From: DASPKM01 sp035628135
GTDB taxonomy: Bacteria > Bacteroidota > Bacteroidia > Chitinophagales > Chitinophagaceae
DNA: 64,000 nucleotides
Reading direction: 5' to 3'
NCBI GenBank assembly: GCA_035628135.1
Contig: DASPKM010000010.1
Location: 620,001 to 684,000, forward strand
Shown: positions 24,503 through 33,713 of the stretch, piece after piece
How the letters are laid out: each line of letters starts with the position of its first letter
Position numbering within the stretch: position 1 is the stretch's first letter
Notes under the pieces: generated by a model
Told to the model about the DNA's origin: nothing
The model's input: only the letters and a program-made list of their open reading frames with translations
Database searches by the model: none
Made by a program: the position numbers and the translations under genes

Positions 24503-25174
24503 ATGGAGCAATTTCAGGAACCCGCCGCAGAGCAGTTGCCCCTCAGCAACGAGCCAGTGTTCGTACGCGCCTTTGCGCATGCGGTATCTTATATTTTTCA
24601 CCCGCTGTTTATTGCGCTATATGTAATAGGCTTCCTGCTGTTCATACATCCTTTGGCATTTGCGGGCATGGAACACAAGCTTAGAGTATTCAGGTTACTG
24701 GCGGTACTGGTAAGCACCACGCTGCTGCCAGCTTTCTCCGTATTCCTGCTTTGGCGACTTGAATTTATCCGCTCCATTTTTTTGCGGACGCAAAAAGAAC
24801 GCATCATCCCATATGCAATCGCCATTATTTTCTACTTCTGGATATGGTATGTCTTTAAAAACCTCCGCGATTCCCCCGTGGCGGCAAAAGAGTTCCTGCT
24901 TGGCGTATTCCTGGCTGTGTGCGGCGCGTGGATGACCAATATTTTTGCCAAGGTAAGCATGCATAGCACAGCAGTAGGGGGCATGCTTACATTTTTGGTG
25001 TTGCAGGCATGGATTGACCCGAACGTCAACGGCACCATCATTTCAATCGCACTGCTCATAACCGGCCTGGTTTGCACGGCACGGTTGATCGTGGGCCATC
25101 ACTCCACCAAACAAGTATACGGCGGTTTGGCCATTGGCGCGCTGGCGCAGATAGTTGCGGTTTATTTCACCTGA
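24503..25174 (+). CDS. PAP2-like polytopic membrane protein
   Basis: 223 residues with about six membrane helices. The second half carries remnants of the PAP2 phosphatase signature: KVSMHSTAVGGM in place of the PSGH motif, and CTARLIVGHHSTKQVYGGLAIG in place of SRx5Hx3D, with Arg and His kept and the final Asp replaced by Gln. The first KxxxxxxRP motif is not obvious. Catalysis on lipid phosphates is therefore uncertain. The gene starts at the base after the rpoN stop; I know no functional reason for the pairing, and co-transcription is inferred from spacing. Confidence 0.75.
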   Translation: MEQFQEPAAEQLPLSNEPVFVRAFAHAVSYIFHPLFIALYVIGFLLFIHPLAFAGMEHKLRVFRLLAVLVSTTLLPAFSVFLLWRLEFIRSIFLRTQKERIIPYAIAIIFYFWIWYVFKNLRDSPVAAKEFLLGVFLAVCGAWMTNIFAKVSMHSTAVGGMLTFLVLQAWIDPNVNGTIISIALLITGLVCTARLIVGHHSTKQVYGGLAIGALAQIVAVYFT

Positions 25175-25203
25175 TTGCTACCTTTATAGTCAACCTCCAC
25201 TGT

Positions 25204-26388
25204 ATGATGAAAGAAATATGCTTTGCATGTTTGTTTGCTTGCGCTATGACGACGGCGTACACCCAACCTTCGGCAAAATTTCATTACAAATCCATTGTGG
25301 TAGACACGCATAACGACATACTCACTACCGCCGTAGAAGATAAGGTTCGCATCGATAGTAATCTGAAAGGGAAAACGCATTCCGACCTGCAGCGGTTTAA
25401 AGAAGGCGGCGTAGACGTGCAGATATTTTCGGTATGGTGCGACGGAACCTACGGAAAGGGGACGGCCTTTGCCCGCGCCAACCGAGAGATAGATACGCTG
25501 TACGCGGTTGCGGCAAGAAACCCCGATAAGATGATGATGGTGCATTCGCCGGCAGACCTGAGGAAAGCGGTTCGCCAGCAAAAGCTCGGCGCCATGATAG
25601 GAGTGGAAGGCGGCCACATGATAGAGGAAAACCTTGGCTACCTGGACAGCTTGTACAAACGCGGCGTTCGCTACATGACGCTTACCTGGAACAATTCCGT
25701 TTCATGGGCCACGTCGGCCATGGACGAAACCAAACCCGCGGACAGCCTGGCCCGCAAAAAAGGCCTCAACGAGTTTGGAAAACAGGTAGTAAAAAGAATG
25801 AATGAGTTGGGCATGATCGTAGACATAAGCCATGTGGGAGAACAAACCTTCTGGGATGCTATCAATACGACTACAAAACCGGTGATCGCTTCTCACAGTT
25901 GCGCACATGCGCTTTGCCCGGTGTTCAGGAACTTAAAAGATGACCAGATCCGCGCAATCGCCGCCAATGGCGGCGTAATTCACCTGAACTTTTTTTCAGG
26001 ATTTGTAGACAGCAATTTTTTCAAAAGGAATGCCGCGTTTTTACAGCGGCATAAAGCAGAAAGGGATTCGCTGCTGAAGCTGAATCCCGAACCCTATTTT
26101 GCAGACAGTAAATTATTTGACAAATACGCCGATGAAGTACGCGATATGCGGCCTCCGTTATCCGCCCTGCTGGACCATCTCGATTACATTGTAAAGCTGG
26201 CAGGCGTGGACCATGTAGGACTGGGCTCCGACTTTGATGGTGTTAACTCCACCCCGCAACAATTAGACGATGTTACCAGCTTTCCACTCATAACCGCCGA
26301 GCTGTTTAAGAGAGGTTATTCCAAAAAACAGGTGCGGAAGATACTTGGCGAAAATTTTTTGCGGGTTTTTGCGGCCAACTCCAGATAA
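25204..26388 (+). CDS. Membrane dipeptidase, peptidase family M19 (renal dipeptidase-like)
   Basis: 394 residues from ATG 25204 (MMKEICF), which places a signal peptide (CFACLFACAMTTAYTQ) at the N-terminus; a longer frame back into the PAP2-like gene lacks such a start. Zinc ligands of the M19 TIM barrel are visible: VVDTHNDI (His-x-Asp), GVEGGHMIEEN (Glu), IVDISHVGEQT (His) and VIASHSCAHAL (His), and the C-terminal GLGSDFDGV is also diagnostic. M19 enzymes cleave dipeptides, including D-amino-acid-containing ones. It is followed on the same strand by a D-aminoacylase-type gene, suggesting a joint role in using D-amino-acid peptides or peptidoglycan fragments. Confidence 0.93.
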   Translation: MMKEICFACLFACAMTTAYTQPSAKFHYKSIVVDTHNDILTTAVEDKVRIDSNLKGKTHSDLQRFKEGGVDVQIFSVWCDGTYGKGTAFARANREIDTLYAVAARNPDKMMMVHSPADLRKAVRQQKLGAMIGVEGGHMIEENLGYLDSLYKRGVRYMTLTWNNSVSWATSAMDETKPADSLARKKGLNEFGKQVVKRMNELGMIVDISHVGEQTFWDAINTTTKPVIASHSCAHALCPVFRNLKDDQIRAIAANGGVIHLNFFSGFVDSNFFKRNAAFLQRHKAERDSLLKLNPEPYFADSKLFDKYADEVRDMRPPLSALLDHLDYIVKLAGVDHVGLGSDFDGVNSTPQQLDDVTSFPLITAELFKRGYSKKQVRKILGENFLRVFAANSR

Positions 26389-26415
26389 TTTTTGCGCACA
26401 AAGCCCCCTCCAGAC

Positions 26416-26447
26416 TGATTGGCTAATGCACTAATTAGCTAATTTAG
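26416..26447. repeat. Iterated GCTAAT-type intergenic word
   Basis: The 68-bp gap before the amidohydrolase gene contains TTGGCTAATGCACTAATTAGCTAATTTAG-like sequence (within the given limits), three to four copies of (G)CTAAT, including the palindrome CTAATTAG. It resembles the other iterated gap words in this window. No regulatory assignment. Confidence 0.4.
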
Positions 26448-26456
26448 TTTTCAATT

Positions 26457-28058
26457 ATGAAATACTTATTCCTTGTTTGCTTAGCATTCATTGTGGCATT
26501 TATTACAGGTAGCTCTACCCCGCAGCAACAGCAATATGATGTCATCATTCGCAATGGCAAGATCATCGATGGCACGGGCAATTCATGGTTCTACGCTGAT
26601 ATTGGCATCAGGAACGGCCGAATTGCCACTATCGGTCAATTGGGTACTACGCCCGCCAGAAAGATCATCGATGCCAAAGGGCTGATCGTGGCCCCGGGAT
26701 TTATCGACGTGCACACGCATATCGAGGATGATGAATTGAAAAATCCTACTGCGGACAATTTCATATACGATGGCGTAACCACGGTTGTTACCGGCAACTG
26801 CGGCGCATCCAAGTTGAATATCGGTCCTTATTTGTACACGGTAGATAGCGTGAAGACCTCCATCAACGTAGCCACCCTTATCGGGCATAATACGGTAAGG
26901 CGAGCGGTAATGGGCACGGCCCGCCGCGACCCTACCGAAGCGGAGCTGCAGCAAATGGAAAAGCTGGTGGAGAAGGCCATGCAGCAGGGCGCGGTGGGTC
27001 TATCGACCGGGCTTATTTACATTCCCGGCACTTATTCAAAAACCGGTGAGATATTACGGCTTGCCAAGGTAGCAGCCAATTACAACGGACTATACGCCTC
27101 GCACATGCGCAATGAGGGCGATAGCGTTACATATGCAATAGAAGAAGCGCTGAACATCGGCCGCAATGCCGGGCTGCCCGTTGAAATTTCACATTTCAAA
27201 GTAAGCGGACAGCAAAACTGGGGACGCAGCAGGGAGACCATCGCCTTAATAGAAAAAGCAAGAAAAGAAGGCATTGAAGTTACCATCGATCAATATCCTT
27301 ATACTGCCAGCAGCACCGGCCTTAGCACGCTGATGCCCGATGAAGTGCTTGCAGACGGCAACGATTCCATCCGCGCAAGGCTTAACAGGCCCGAAGTAAG
27401 AAAACAAGTGATCAATTACATGCTGAAAAAATTGAAGCAGCGCAAGCTGAATCATTACAGCTATGCCGTGGTGGCCAACTACCGTGCCGATACTACGCTG
27501 AATGGAAAAAGCATCGAAGAGATCAACCGCATCAAAGGCCGCAAACACCGGGCTAAGGATGAAGCGGAAACCGTTATAGAAATGATGCTGAACGGAGGCG
27601 CCGGCATGATATTTCACGGCATGAGCGAAGACGATGTAAAATACATCATGAAGTATCCCTTCAATATGTTTGCGTCCGATGCCAGTATCCGCGTTTTTGG
27701 AGAAGGCGTGCCGCATCCGCGCGGTTACGGCACCAATGCAAGAGTGCTATCCAAATATGTGCGAGAAGAAAAAGTATTGTCCCTCGAAGAAGCCATCCGC
27801 AGGATGACCTCATTGCCCGCACTAAAATTCAAGCTTAATGATCGTGGCCTGCTGCGCGAAGGCATGGCGGCGGACATTGTGATCTTTGACGAAAAAACGG
27901 TGAAAGACCTTTCCACTTTTCAAAAGCCGCATCAATATTCAACCGGCTTCCAGTATGTATTGGTAAATGGAAAGCTCACTGTTGAAAATGGTAAACATAC
28001 CGGTGTTCGTGGAGGATATCCGTTGTATGGTCCCGGAAGAAAATTAGACCGCGAATAA
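26457..28058 (+). CDS. N-acyl-D-amino-acid deacylase (D-aminoacylase family amidohydrolase)
   Basis: 533 residues with a signal peptide (KYLFLVCLAFIVAFITG). It is an amidohydrolase-superfamily TIM barrel: beta strand with IIDGTGNSWFYADIGI, metal site VAPGFIDVHTHIEDD, GNCGAS, ASHMRNEGD, VEISHFKVSGQQNWG and the catalytic Asp region MFASDASIRVFG followed by HPRGYGTNARVLSKYVRE, a combination specific to D-aminoacylases and dihydroorotase-like relatives. The enzyme removes acyl groups from N-acyl-D-amino acids. Export to the periplasm and its position after the M19 dipeptidase suggest scavenging of D-amino acids from cell-wall debris; that is inference. Confidence 0.92.
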   Translation: MKYLFLVCLAFIVAFITGSSTPQQQQYDVIIRNGKIIDGTGNSWFYADIGIRNGRIATIGQLGTTPARKIIDAKGLIVAPGFIDVHTHIEDDELKNPTADNFIYDGVTTVVTGNCGASKLNIGPYLYTVDSVKTSINVATLIGHNTVRRAVMGTARRDPTEAELQQMEKLVEKAMQQGAVGLSTGLIYIPGTYSKTGEILRLAKVAANYNGLYASHMRNEGDSVTYAIEEALNIGRNAGLPVEISHFKVSGQQNWGRSRETIALIEKARKEGIEVTIDQYPYTASSTGLSTLMPDEVLADGNDSIRARLNRPEVRKQVINYMLKKLKQRKLNHYSYAVVANYRADTTLNGKSIEEINRIKGRKHRAKDEAETVIEMMLNGGAGMIFHGMSEDDVKYIMKYPFNMFASDASIRVFGEGVPHPRGYGTNARVLSKYVREEKVLSLEEAIRRMTSLPALKFKLNDRGLLREGMAADIVIFDEKTVKDLSTFQKPHQYSTGFQYVLVNGKLTVENGKHTGVRGGYPLYGPGRKLDRE

Positions 28059-28059
28059 A

Positions 28060-28114
28060 GAACAGGGAGTACCGGTTATTAATGCCTGAGGCATCAAGCC
28101 TGTATTCCCTGTTC
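28060..28114. terminator. Long hairpin between convergent genes
   Basis: GAACAGGGA (28060-28068) pairs perfectly with TCCCTGTTC (28106-28114), and an inner hairpin ATGCC-TGA-GGCAT sits at 28082-28094. It starts directly after the amidohydrolase stop and precedes the end of the convergent cupin gene, so it may stop transcription from either side. There is no T-run, so a classic Rho-independent mechanism is not certain. Confidence 0.45.
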
Positions 28115-28135
28115 AACATTCCAACAAGTATGACC

Positions 28136-28582
28136 TTACTTTGCAGCCTTAGCATAGTCGATCATGCCCTGGAAATCCACTACCACAACCGGCTCATTGC
28201 CTACTACCCAGGCGTCGTGGCCCTGCGGCAATAAGGATACATCGCCCGGCTTGCATTCAACGATCGTTCCATCATCCATTTTTATTTTCAGCACCCCGGA
28301 TACGTGGTATTGAAAATGCGGCGCTTCGCAGGTTTTTGTTTTTGCCAGCGGCTGCACCGAAGTAGACCATCTCCAACCGGGTTGAAACACCGCTCTTCCG
28401 ATGGTGGCTCCGCCGATTTTAATAAGTTCCACGCGGCCCTTGGGGAATTCGCGTATTTCATCGGGCTTGCCAAAACTTTTCAATTCGACTTTGTCGCTTC
28501 CGTCGTGATCACCTGTGCGCGGAGTGTACGCCATCAGGAAAATTACCGCGCAAATACCCAGCACAAACATTGTTGTTTTCAT
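28136..28582 (-). CDS. Cupin-domain protein with N-terminal membrane/signal segment
   Basis: 148 residues from ATG 28580-28582 (MKTTMFVLGICAVIFLMAY); 23 extra upstream residues in the longer frame lack support. After the signal-like helix comes a single cupin barrel: FQPGWRWSTSVQPLAKTKTCEAPHFQYHVSGVLKI is the first motif (given here as a run of short blocks GWRWS, CEAPHF, YHVSG), and CKPGDVSLLPQGHDAWV the second, with one His in each. The family often senses or binds small ligands or metal. It lies downstream of the AraC-type regulator on the same strand and may be its target, but nothing shows this directly. Confidence 0.8.
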   Translation of the reverse strand: MKTTMFVLGICAVIFLMAYTPRTGDHDGSDKVELKSFGKPDEIREFPKGRVELIKIGGATIGRAVFQPGWRWSTSVQPLAKTKTCEAPHFQYHVSGVLKIKMDDGTIVECKPGDVSLLPQGHDAWVVGNEPVVVVDFQGMIDYAKAAK

Positions 28583-28693
28583 TGTAATAAATTTGTTTAG
28601 TAATAGATTTCCGGCAGGGAAATGTTGACACAACAAAGATGCAGCTGGCACTAGGTGGTTTCCTTGTACGTATTTCGGCGTGTTGTGTAAGAA

Positions 28694-29596
28694 TCAGAGT
28701 TTATTGCGCAGCTCCACCGGCGTGCAGCCGGCATGCTTTCTTATAAAATGGCTGAAATGGGCCTGGTCCTGGAAGCAAAGCGTATGCGCTATCTCGGTAA
28801 TGGTTTTATCGGTGGAACCCAACAATACCTTAGCCTCCAATAGCAATATATCCTGTATAAGGTCGCGGGGCGATTTGCCCGTGGCTTCCTTCACCATTTC
28901 TGAAAGATGCTTAGGCGTAACATGCAGCAGCGCCGCATATTGCTTTACCTCGCGCATGTTAATAAAGTTCTTTTCTACCAGGTGCTTGAACTGATTGGTG
29001 AGCTTCATGGCGCGCGAAGCCGTTTCATTCATGCTCTTTGCATGCGGGCGGTATATTTCGCGCACCCGCAGCAGCAGGATATGAATGTAATTGCGAAGCA
29101 CCAAATCCCGTTCAGGCGAGTAGCGTTCATATTCGGCAATGATGTCGCGGAAAGCGCGTTGAATTAATTCGCTCTCCTCGTCGCTGACATTCACGATGTG
29201 TTCTGCTTCCAGGTCAAAGAAAGGAAATTGTTCCACCAGCGGGCCGTTCAGCAGTGGTTGTATGAACTCTGTTTTAAAATGGATGCAATAACCCGTGCAA
29301 TTGCGCACATTGCTGGAAGCGTACAGGAAGTTCTCAGGCACAATTACCAGGTCATTGGGTTTTAACCACCGGTAGTCTGCACCAAGGTGCACGTCGTGCA
29401 CGCCTCCCAATAAAATATAAATAAGATTGAATTGCCTGCGCAATGCCTGTATTCCTTTCTCGGGATCAACATCCTTGTGCTTGTCTTGCAAGGTGCCGGG
29501 CATTACCATCATATTGATGTCATATGGACGCGCATCCTTGTTGATGAGCTTTTCGAAAGCCGCCAGGTTTTCTATTATCAGGATGTCTTTTTTCAT
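28694..29596 (-). CDS. AraC family transcriptional regulator
   Basis: 300 residues. The N-terminal half is a cupin-like ligand-binding domain (DLVIVPENFLYASSNVRNCTGYCIHFKTEF). The C-terminal ~100 residues hold the two helix-turn-helix units of AraC proteins: VKQYAALLHVTPKHLSEMVKEATG and TITEIAHTLCFQDQAHFSHFIRKHAG, with the conserved P-x-x-R end (CTPVELR). The ligand is unknown. The gene begins 4 bp after the stop of the S9 peptidase gene, so they are one transcription unit; a cupin gene follows after 111 bp. Regulators of this kind often control adjacent genes. Confidence 0.92.
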   Translation of the reverse strand: MKKDILIIENLAAFEKLINKDARPYDINMMVMPGTLQDKHKDVDPEKGIQALRRQFNLIYILLGGVHDVHLGADYRWLKPNDLVIVPENFLYASSNVRNCTGYCIHFKTEFIQPLLNGPLVEQFPFFDLEAEHIVNVSDEESELIQRAFRDIIAEYERYSPERDLVLRNYIHILLLRVREIYRPHAKSMNETASRAMKLTNQFKHLVEKNFINMREVKQYAALLHVTPKHLSEMVKEATGKSPRDLIQDILLLEAKVLLGSTDKTITEIAHTLCFQDQAHFSHFIRKHAGCTPVELRNKL

Positions 29597-29600
29597 CGAT

Positions 29601-31595
29601 TTAAAAACCCTTCGTGGGCTTCAGGTGCTGCTCAAACCATTCTATATTGGTCTGCATAACTTTCATCGCCATCTTCGGTTCATTGGGACCGTGAGGTTGG
29701 CGCGGCAACACCAGCAGCTTCGCGGGAACGCCGCGGCGTTTCAATGCAAGGTAAAATTCTTTGGACTGGCTAAGCGGCACGCGTTCGTCCGCTTCGCCGT
29801 GTTGCAGCATCACAGGCGTTTTTACGTTGCCCACATAACGCAGCGGCGATTGCAGCGTGTACGTATCAAAATCTTCCCAGAAATATTTTTTATTGTACGA
29901 ATGAAGGAACTCCGCGATATCGCTGGTGCCATCCTGGCTGATGAGGTTTACTACGGGCGCGCCGATGGATGCCGCTTTAAACCGGTCAGTATGCCCTACG
30001 ATCCAGCTGCTCATAAACCCGCCATAGCTCCAGCCCATTACGCCTAAGCGCTCGGGATCGGCATAGCCTGCTTTAATAACATGGTCAACGCCGGCCATCA
30101 GGTCTTTGTAATCGCCACCACCCCAGTCGCGCTGGTTGGCCAGGCGGAATGCCACTCCATAACCGGTAGATCCTCTCGGATTTGGCCGCAATACAAAAAT
30201 GCCCTTTTCTGCAAATGCGGCAATAGGATAGGTGCCCTGGTTGGCTGCAATAAAGGTTTGGGTGAACACGCCTGCGGGCCCGCCATGCACATTTAAAATG
30301 AGCGGGTATTTTTTGCCGGCTTCATAATTCAGCGGGTAGGTCAGTATGCCTTCGATCTCTTTACCGTCGAAGCTCTTCCAGCGAATGACCTCTGATTTTG
30401 GTATGGGCCTGGATACGATATCAGCATAAATATTCGTAACCTTTACCGGGGCATAGCTGGCGGCAATGCTTACATACGCCTCGCCCGGCATGGCAGGGTT
30501 TTGTAATAAAAATCCCCAATGCGTACCTTGATCGTTCAGCGACGGCATGCCCATCAGGTCATTGCTTCCCTTATTCCATTCTTTTATCTCTTTTCCATCG
30601 GTGCTTAACTGGTAAATGCTGTAGAGTGTTTTATTGTTTTCACCAACGTATACTGATTTTCCGTCGGCGCTCCACGCAATCAATGACGTAAGGTCATTGG
30701 GCGTAGAGGCTAGTTTTTTCACCGGCCCACCTTCCGCAGGGACCAGGTTAATGAAGTTTTTGCCAGCCCATACCACAGGATCCTCGGAGCACAGATAAGC
30801 TATCCATTTGCCATCGGGGCTAAAAAGCGGCGAGGCCTCGCCTGCATTGGTGGTAGCTACGGGCTTTACTTTTCCCGTATTTACTTCTATCATGGAAATA
30901 TCGCTGTAAACCCCATCGTTGGCCAGCGGCGTTTTGCCGTGGCTATACACTATCCATTTGCTGTCGGGGCTCCAGTCGAAAGCAATTACGTTGCGGTTTT
31001 CTTTGGTAAGGTTGGTAAGCTTGCGCTTGCCGGCATTGTCTTTTTCGTGCAGCCAGGTTATTGCGAGCCGGCTTTGCTTGTACCCTTCGTCGAAATAATA
31101 CCAATCGTTTTTTGCCTTCTTATTTTTTTCTTCTGCGTCACTGGGCGCATCGCTGATGGTATAGGCAATGGCATTGCCATCGGGACTCCATTCAAAATTG
31201 CCCACGCCGGTCTTTACATCGGTAATGCGTTCTGCTTCGCCGCCATTGATCGGGAGAATGTATAGATTATTTTTAGTATCCCGATTGCTGGTATATGCTA
31301 TCCAGTTGCCGTCGGGGCTCCATTTAGGATTGGCGCTGTTCTTGTCGCCGCAAGTGAGTTGTATTACGTTGCTTCCATCAACATTCGATACGAATACCTG
31401 GTTTACGTATTCGCTGCGGTCGTCGGTCATAATTGCCTCGCGTACGGTATACAACACTTTTTGTCCATTCGGCGATACGCGCACCGCGGTAATGTTTTTC
31501 AATTGCATGCATTGCTCGGGACTCCAGTAGGTTTTGTCCTGTGCAATGATGGTAGAACTGGTAACCAGGAATAATAGCAAGAATTTGAATAGCAT
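29601..31595 (-). CDS. Prolyl oligopeptidase family (S9) serine peptidase
   Basis: 664 residues with a signal peptide (MLFKFLLLFLVTSSTIIAQ). The N-terminal ~390 residues contain WD40-like/TolB-like beta-propeller repeats, each with a SPDGNWIAYTS-type motif. The C-terminal alpha/beta hydrolase domain has the catalytic Ser in MGWSYGGFMSSW (~residue 525), Asp in QHGEADERVPLSQ and His in RQPHGPNEP. Such enzymes (dipeptidyl-peptidase/acylaminoacyl-peptidase type) cleave short peptides in the periplasm. The gene ends 4 bp before the AraC regulator. Substrate choice cannot be read from sequence. Confidence 0.93.
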   Translation of the reverse strand: MLFKFLLLFLVTSSTIIAQDKTYWSPEQCMQLKNITAVRVSPNGQKVLYTVREAIMTDDRSEYVNQVFVSNVDGSNVIQLTCGDKNSANPKWSPDGNWIAYTSNRDTKNNLYILPINGGEAERITDVKTGVGNFEWSPDGNAIAYTISDAPSDAEEKNKKAKNDWYYFDEGYKQSRLAITWLHEKDNAGKRKLTNLTKENRNVIAFDWSPDSKWIVYSHGKTPLANDGVYSDISMIEVNTGKVKPVATTNAGEASPLFSPDGKWIAYLCSEDPVVWAGKNFINLVPAEGGPVKKLASTPNDLTSLIAWSADGKSVYVGENNKTLYSIYQLSTDGKEIKEWNKGSNDLMGMPSLNDQGTHWGFLLQNPAMPGEAYVSIAASYAPVKVTNIYADIVSRPIPKSEVIRWKSFDGKEIEGILTYPLNYEAGKKYPLILNVHGGPAGVFTQTFIAANQGTYPIAAFAEKGIFVLRPNPRGSTGYGVAFRLANQRDWGGGDYKDLMAGVDHVIKAGYADPERLGVMGWSYGGFMSSWIVGHTDRFKAASIGAPVVNLISQDGTSDIAEFLHSYNKKYFWEDFDTYTLQSPLRYVGNVKTPVMLQHGEADERVPLSQSKEFYLALKRRGVPAKLLVLPRQPHGPNEPKMAMKVMQTNIEWFEQHLKPTKGF

Positions 31596-31676
31596 AAGCC
31601 AGGTTTTGGTAGATTAAGTTGGAGCTGTACAAATTACCAAGATGTAGGAAGAAAAACAAACCGGCCGTGTAGTGTG

Positions 31677-33665
31677 CTAATAATTGATCAGCTCCCTTAC
31701 GTAGTCATCCAGCCTCGCCCTGGCAAGAAAGTTATTCTCCAATTCAATGTTAAATGGAACGGGGGTATCCAATGAGGCGCATCGCATTACCGGCGCATCC
31801 AGCATTTCAAAGCAGTTCTCGCTTATCCATGCCGCTATTTCGCCGCCGATGCCGCCGATCAGCGTATCCTCGTGCAATATCAATACCTTGCCGGTGTTGC
31901 TCACACTTGCGCGGATGGCTTCATAATCAAGGGGCAGCAGGGTGCGCAGGTCAAGAATGTGCAGGGAAACATCCAGGTGTTCAGACGCATAGTCGAGCGC
32001 CCAGTGCACGCCGCTTCCATAGGTAATGATGCTGACGTCGTCGCCGCTTTGCACCACACGCGCTTTTCCGATGGGCACCTCGTAGTACGCTTCCGGCACC
32101 TGGCCGGTAATGCTGCGGTACAATGCCTTGTGCTCGAAGTACATAACAGGATTGGGGTCGTTGATGGCCGCTATCAGCAAGCCCTTGGCATCCATGGGCG
32201 TGGAAGGATACACTACTTTCAACCCGGGAGTATGCGTAAACCAGGCTTCGTTGCTTTGGGAGTGGAATGGCCCGGCCCCCACGCCGCCGCCCGTTGGCAT
32301 TCGAATGACCACGTCGGCCGGGTGCCCCCAACGGTAGTGTATCTTGGCGAGATTGTTCACGATCTGGTTGAAGCCCACCGTTACAAAATCGGCAAACTGC
32401 ATTTCCATCATGCTCTTATATCCTTCCAGGCTAAGCCCGAGCGCGGATCCTACAATGGCGCTTTCGCACAATGGCGTATTGCGCACCCTGTCCTTCCCAA
32501 AGTCCTGCACAAAGCCCTCGGTAATTTTAAATGCGCCTCCGTATTCGGCAATATCCTGCCCCATTAATATAAGGTTGGCGTGCTGCTGCATGCTTTGATG
32601 CAATCCTTCCCTGATAGCGTCTATCAGTCGCAGTTGACGGCCATTGTGCATTGAAGGATCAAGCGCCCAGGAAGGATTTGCGGTTGCCGGCGCATATACA
32701 TCTTTCAATTCATTGGCTGTATTTACTACGACAGGCTTCGCGTCGAAACCAATCTTCAATTCACTTTCGATGTGTTTCTTTATTTCTTCGCGAAGGTCGT
32801 TGACCGCATCGTTGCTCAGCACTTTTTGCTGCAGCAGATACATTTCATAATTCAGCACTGGATCCCTTTGCCCCCATTCATCGAACAATTCCTTAGGAAC
32901 GTACTTGGTGCCGCTGGCCTCTTCGTGGCCGCGCATGCGAAAGGTCATGCACTCTACCAGGTAAGGCTTTTGTTCGCGAATGCAGTAGTCGCGCACGCCG
33001 CGAATGGTATCGTACACACTTAAAACATTATTGCCATCGATGCGCACGCCTTCCATTCCATAGCCAATGGCCTTGTCTACCAAACTTGCGCAACGGTATT
33101 GTTCGTTCACGGGCGTACTAAGACCGTAACCATTATTTTCTATCAAAAAAATTACCGGCAGGTCCCATACTGCGGCCACGTTCAATGCTTCGTGAAAATC
33201 GCCTTCGCTGGTACCGCCGTCGCCGGTAAAGGCCAGTGAAATTTTTTTATCCGCCCTTAATTTATAAGCAAGCGCCACGCCGTCGGCAATGGCCAGTTGC
33301 GGGCCCAGGTGCGAGATCATGCCGCAGATATAATGTTGCCTGCTGCCGAAGTGGAAGCTGCGTTCGCGGCCTTTGCTATAACCATCCTGCGCACCCTGCC
33401 ATTGCATGAACAATTTATGCAGCGGCATGTTGCGCGTGGTAAATACGCCCAGGTTGCGGTGCAGGGGCATTATCCATTCGTCTTGCTGCAGGGCCATGGT
33501 AGCTCCAACGGCAATAGCTTCCTGGCCTATGCCGCTAAACCATTTGCTGATGCGGCCCTGCCGGAGCAGCACCAGCATTTTTTCTTCGATAAGACGGGGA
33601 AATAATAATTTTCTATAGATATCCGTGAGCTGTTCGTCCGAAAGCTCTTTTCTATCGAATTGCAT
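31677..33665 (-). CDS. 2-oxoacid dehydrogenase E1, alpha and beta subunits fused
   Basis: 662 residues. The N-terminal half is the E1 alpha (thiamine-diphosphate-binding) domain: ISLAFTGDGGTSEGDFHEA at ~residue 150 and FLIENNGYGLSTPV complete the GDG...NN motif. The C-terminal half (~residue 340 on) is the transketolase-like beta subunit: QDIAEYGGAFKITEGF, NTPLCESAIVGSALG, and the final domain VLILHEDTLIGGIGGEIAAWI. E1 decarboxylates a 2-oxoacid and transfers the acyl group to lipoyl-E2. The sequence fits the branched-chain 2-oxoacid type, but pyruvate cannot be excluded. Fused alpha-beta E1 proteins are common in Bacteroidota. E2 and E3 are not in the window. Confidence 0.92.
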   Translation of the reverse strand: MQFDRKELSDEQLTDIYRKLLFPRLIEEKMLVLLRQGRISKWFSGIGQEAIAVGATMALQQDEWIMPLHRNLGVFTTRNMPLHKLFMQWQGAQDGYSKGRERSFHFGSRQHYICGMISHLGPQLAIADGVALAYKLRADKKISLAFTGDGGTSEGDFHEALNVAAVWDLPVIFLIENNGYGLSTPVNEQYRCASLVDKAIGYGMEGVRIDGNNVLSVYDTIRGVRDYCIREQKPYLVECMTFRMRGHEEASGTKYVPKELFDEWGQRDPVLNYEMYLLQQKVLSNDAVNDLREEIKKHIESELKIGFDAKPVVVNTANELKDVYAPATANPSWALDPSMHNGRQLRLIDAIREGLHQSMQQHANLILMGQDIAEYGGAFKITEGFVQDFGKDRVRNTPLCESAIVGSALGLSLEGYKSMMEMQFADFVTVGFNQIVNNLAKIHYRWGHPADVVIRMPTGGGVGAGPFHSQSNEAWFTHTPGLKVVYPSTPMDAKGLLIAAINDPNPVMYFEHKALYRSITGQVPEAYYEVPIGKARVVQSGDDVSIITYGSGVHWALDYASEHLDVSLHILDLRTLLPLDYEAIRASVSNTGKVLILHEDTLIGGIGGEIAAWISENCFEMLDAPVMRCASLDTPVPFNIELENNFLARARLDDYVRELINY

Positions 33666-33679
33666 AGGCGCAAGTTACG

Positions 33680-33700
33680 GTTCGAAGTTCGAAGTTGGAG
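33680..33700. repeat. Iterated TTCGAAG intergenic word
   Basis: GTTCGAAGTTCGAAGTTGGA is two and a half copies of GTTCGAA in the 48-bp gap between the E1 gene and the M16 gene. It is internal to a probable operon. Same class as the other iterated words in this window. Confidence 0.45.
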
Positions 33701-33713
33701 GTGGGACGTTGGT

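Noticed and set aside
28060..28114. Hairpin considered as a riboswitch
   Set aside because: It lies downstream of both convergent genes, so it cannot control either as a leader.
31872..32567. 231-codon plus-strand frame opposite the fused E1 gene
   Set aside because: Antisense to the beta-domain coding region; no family match or start signal.
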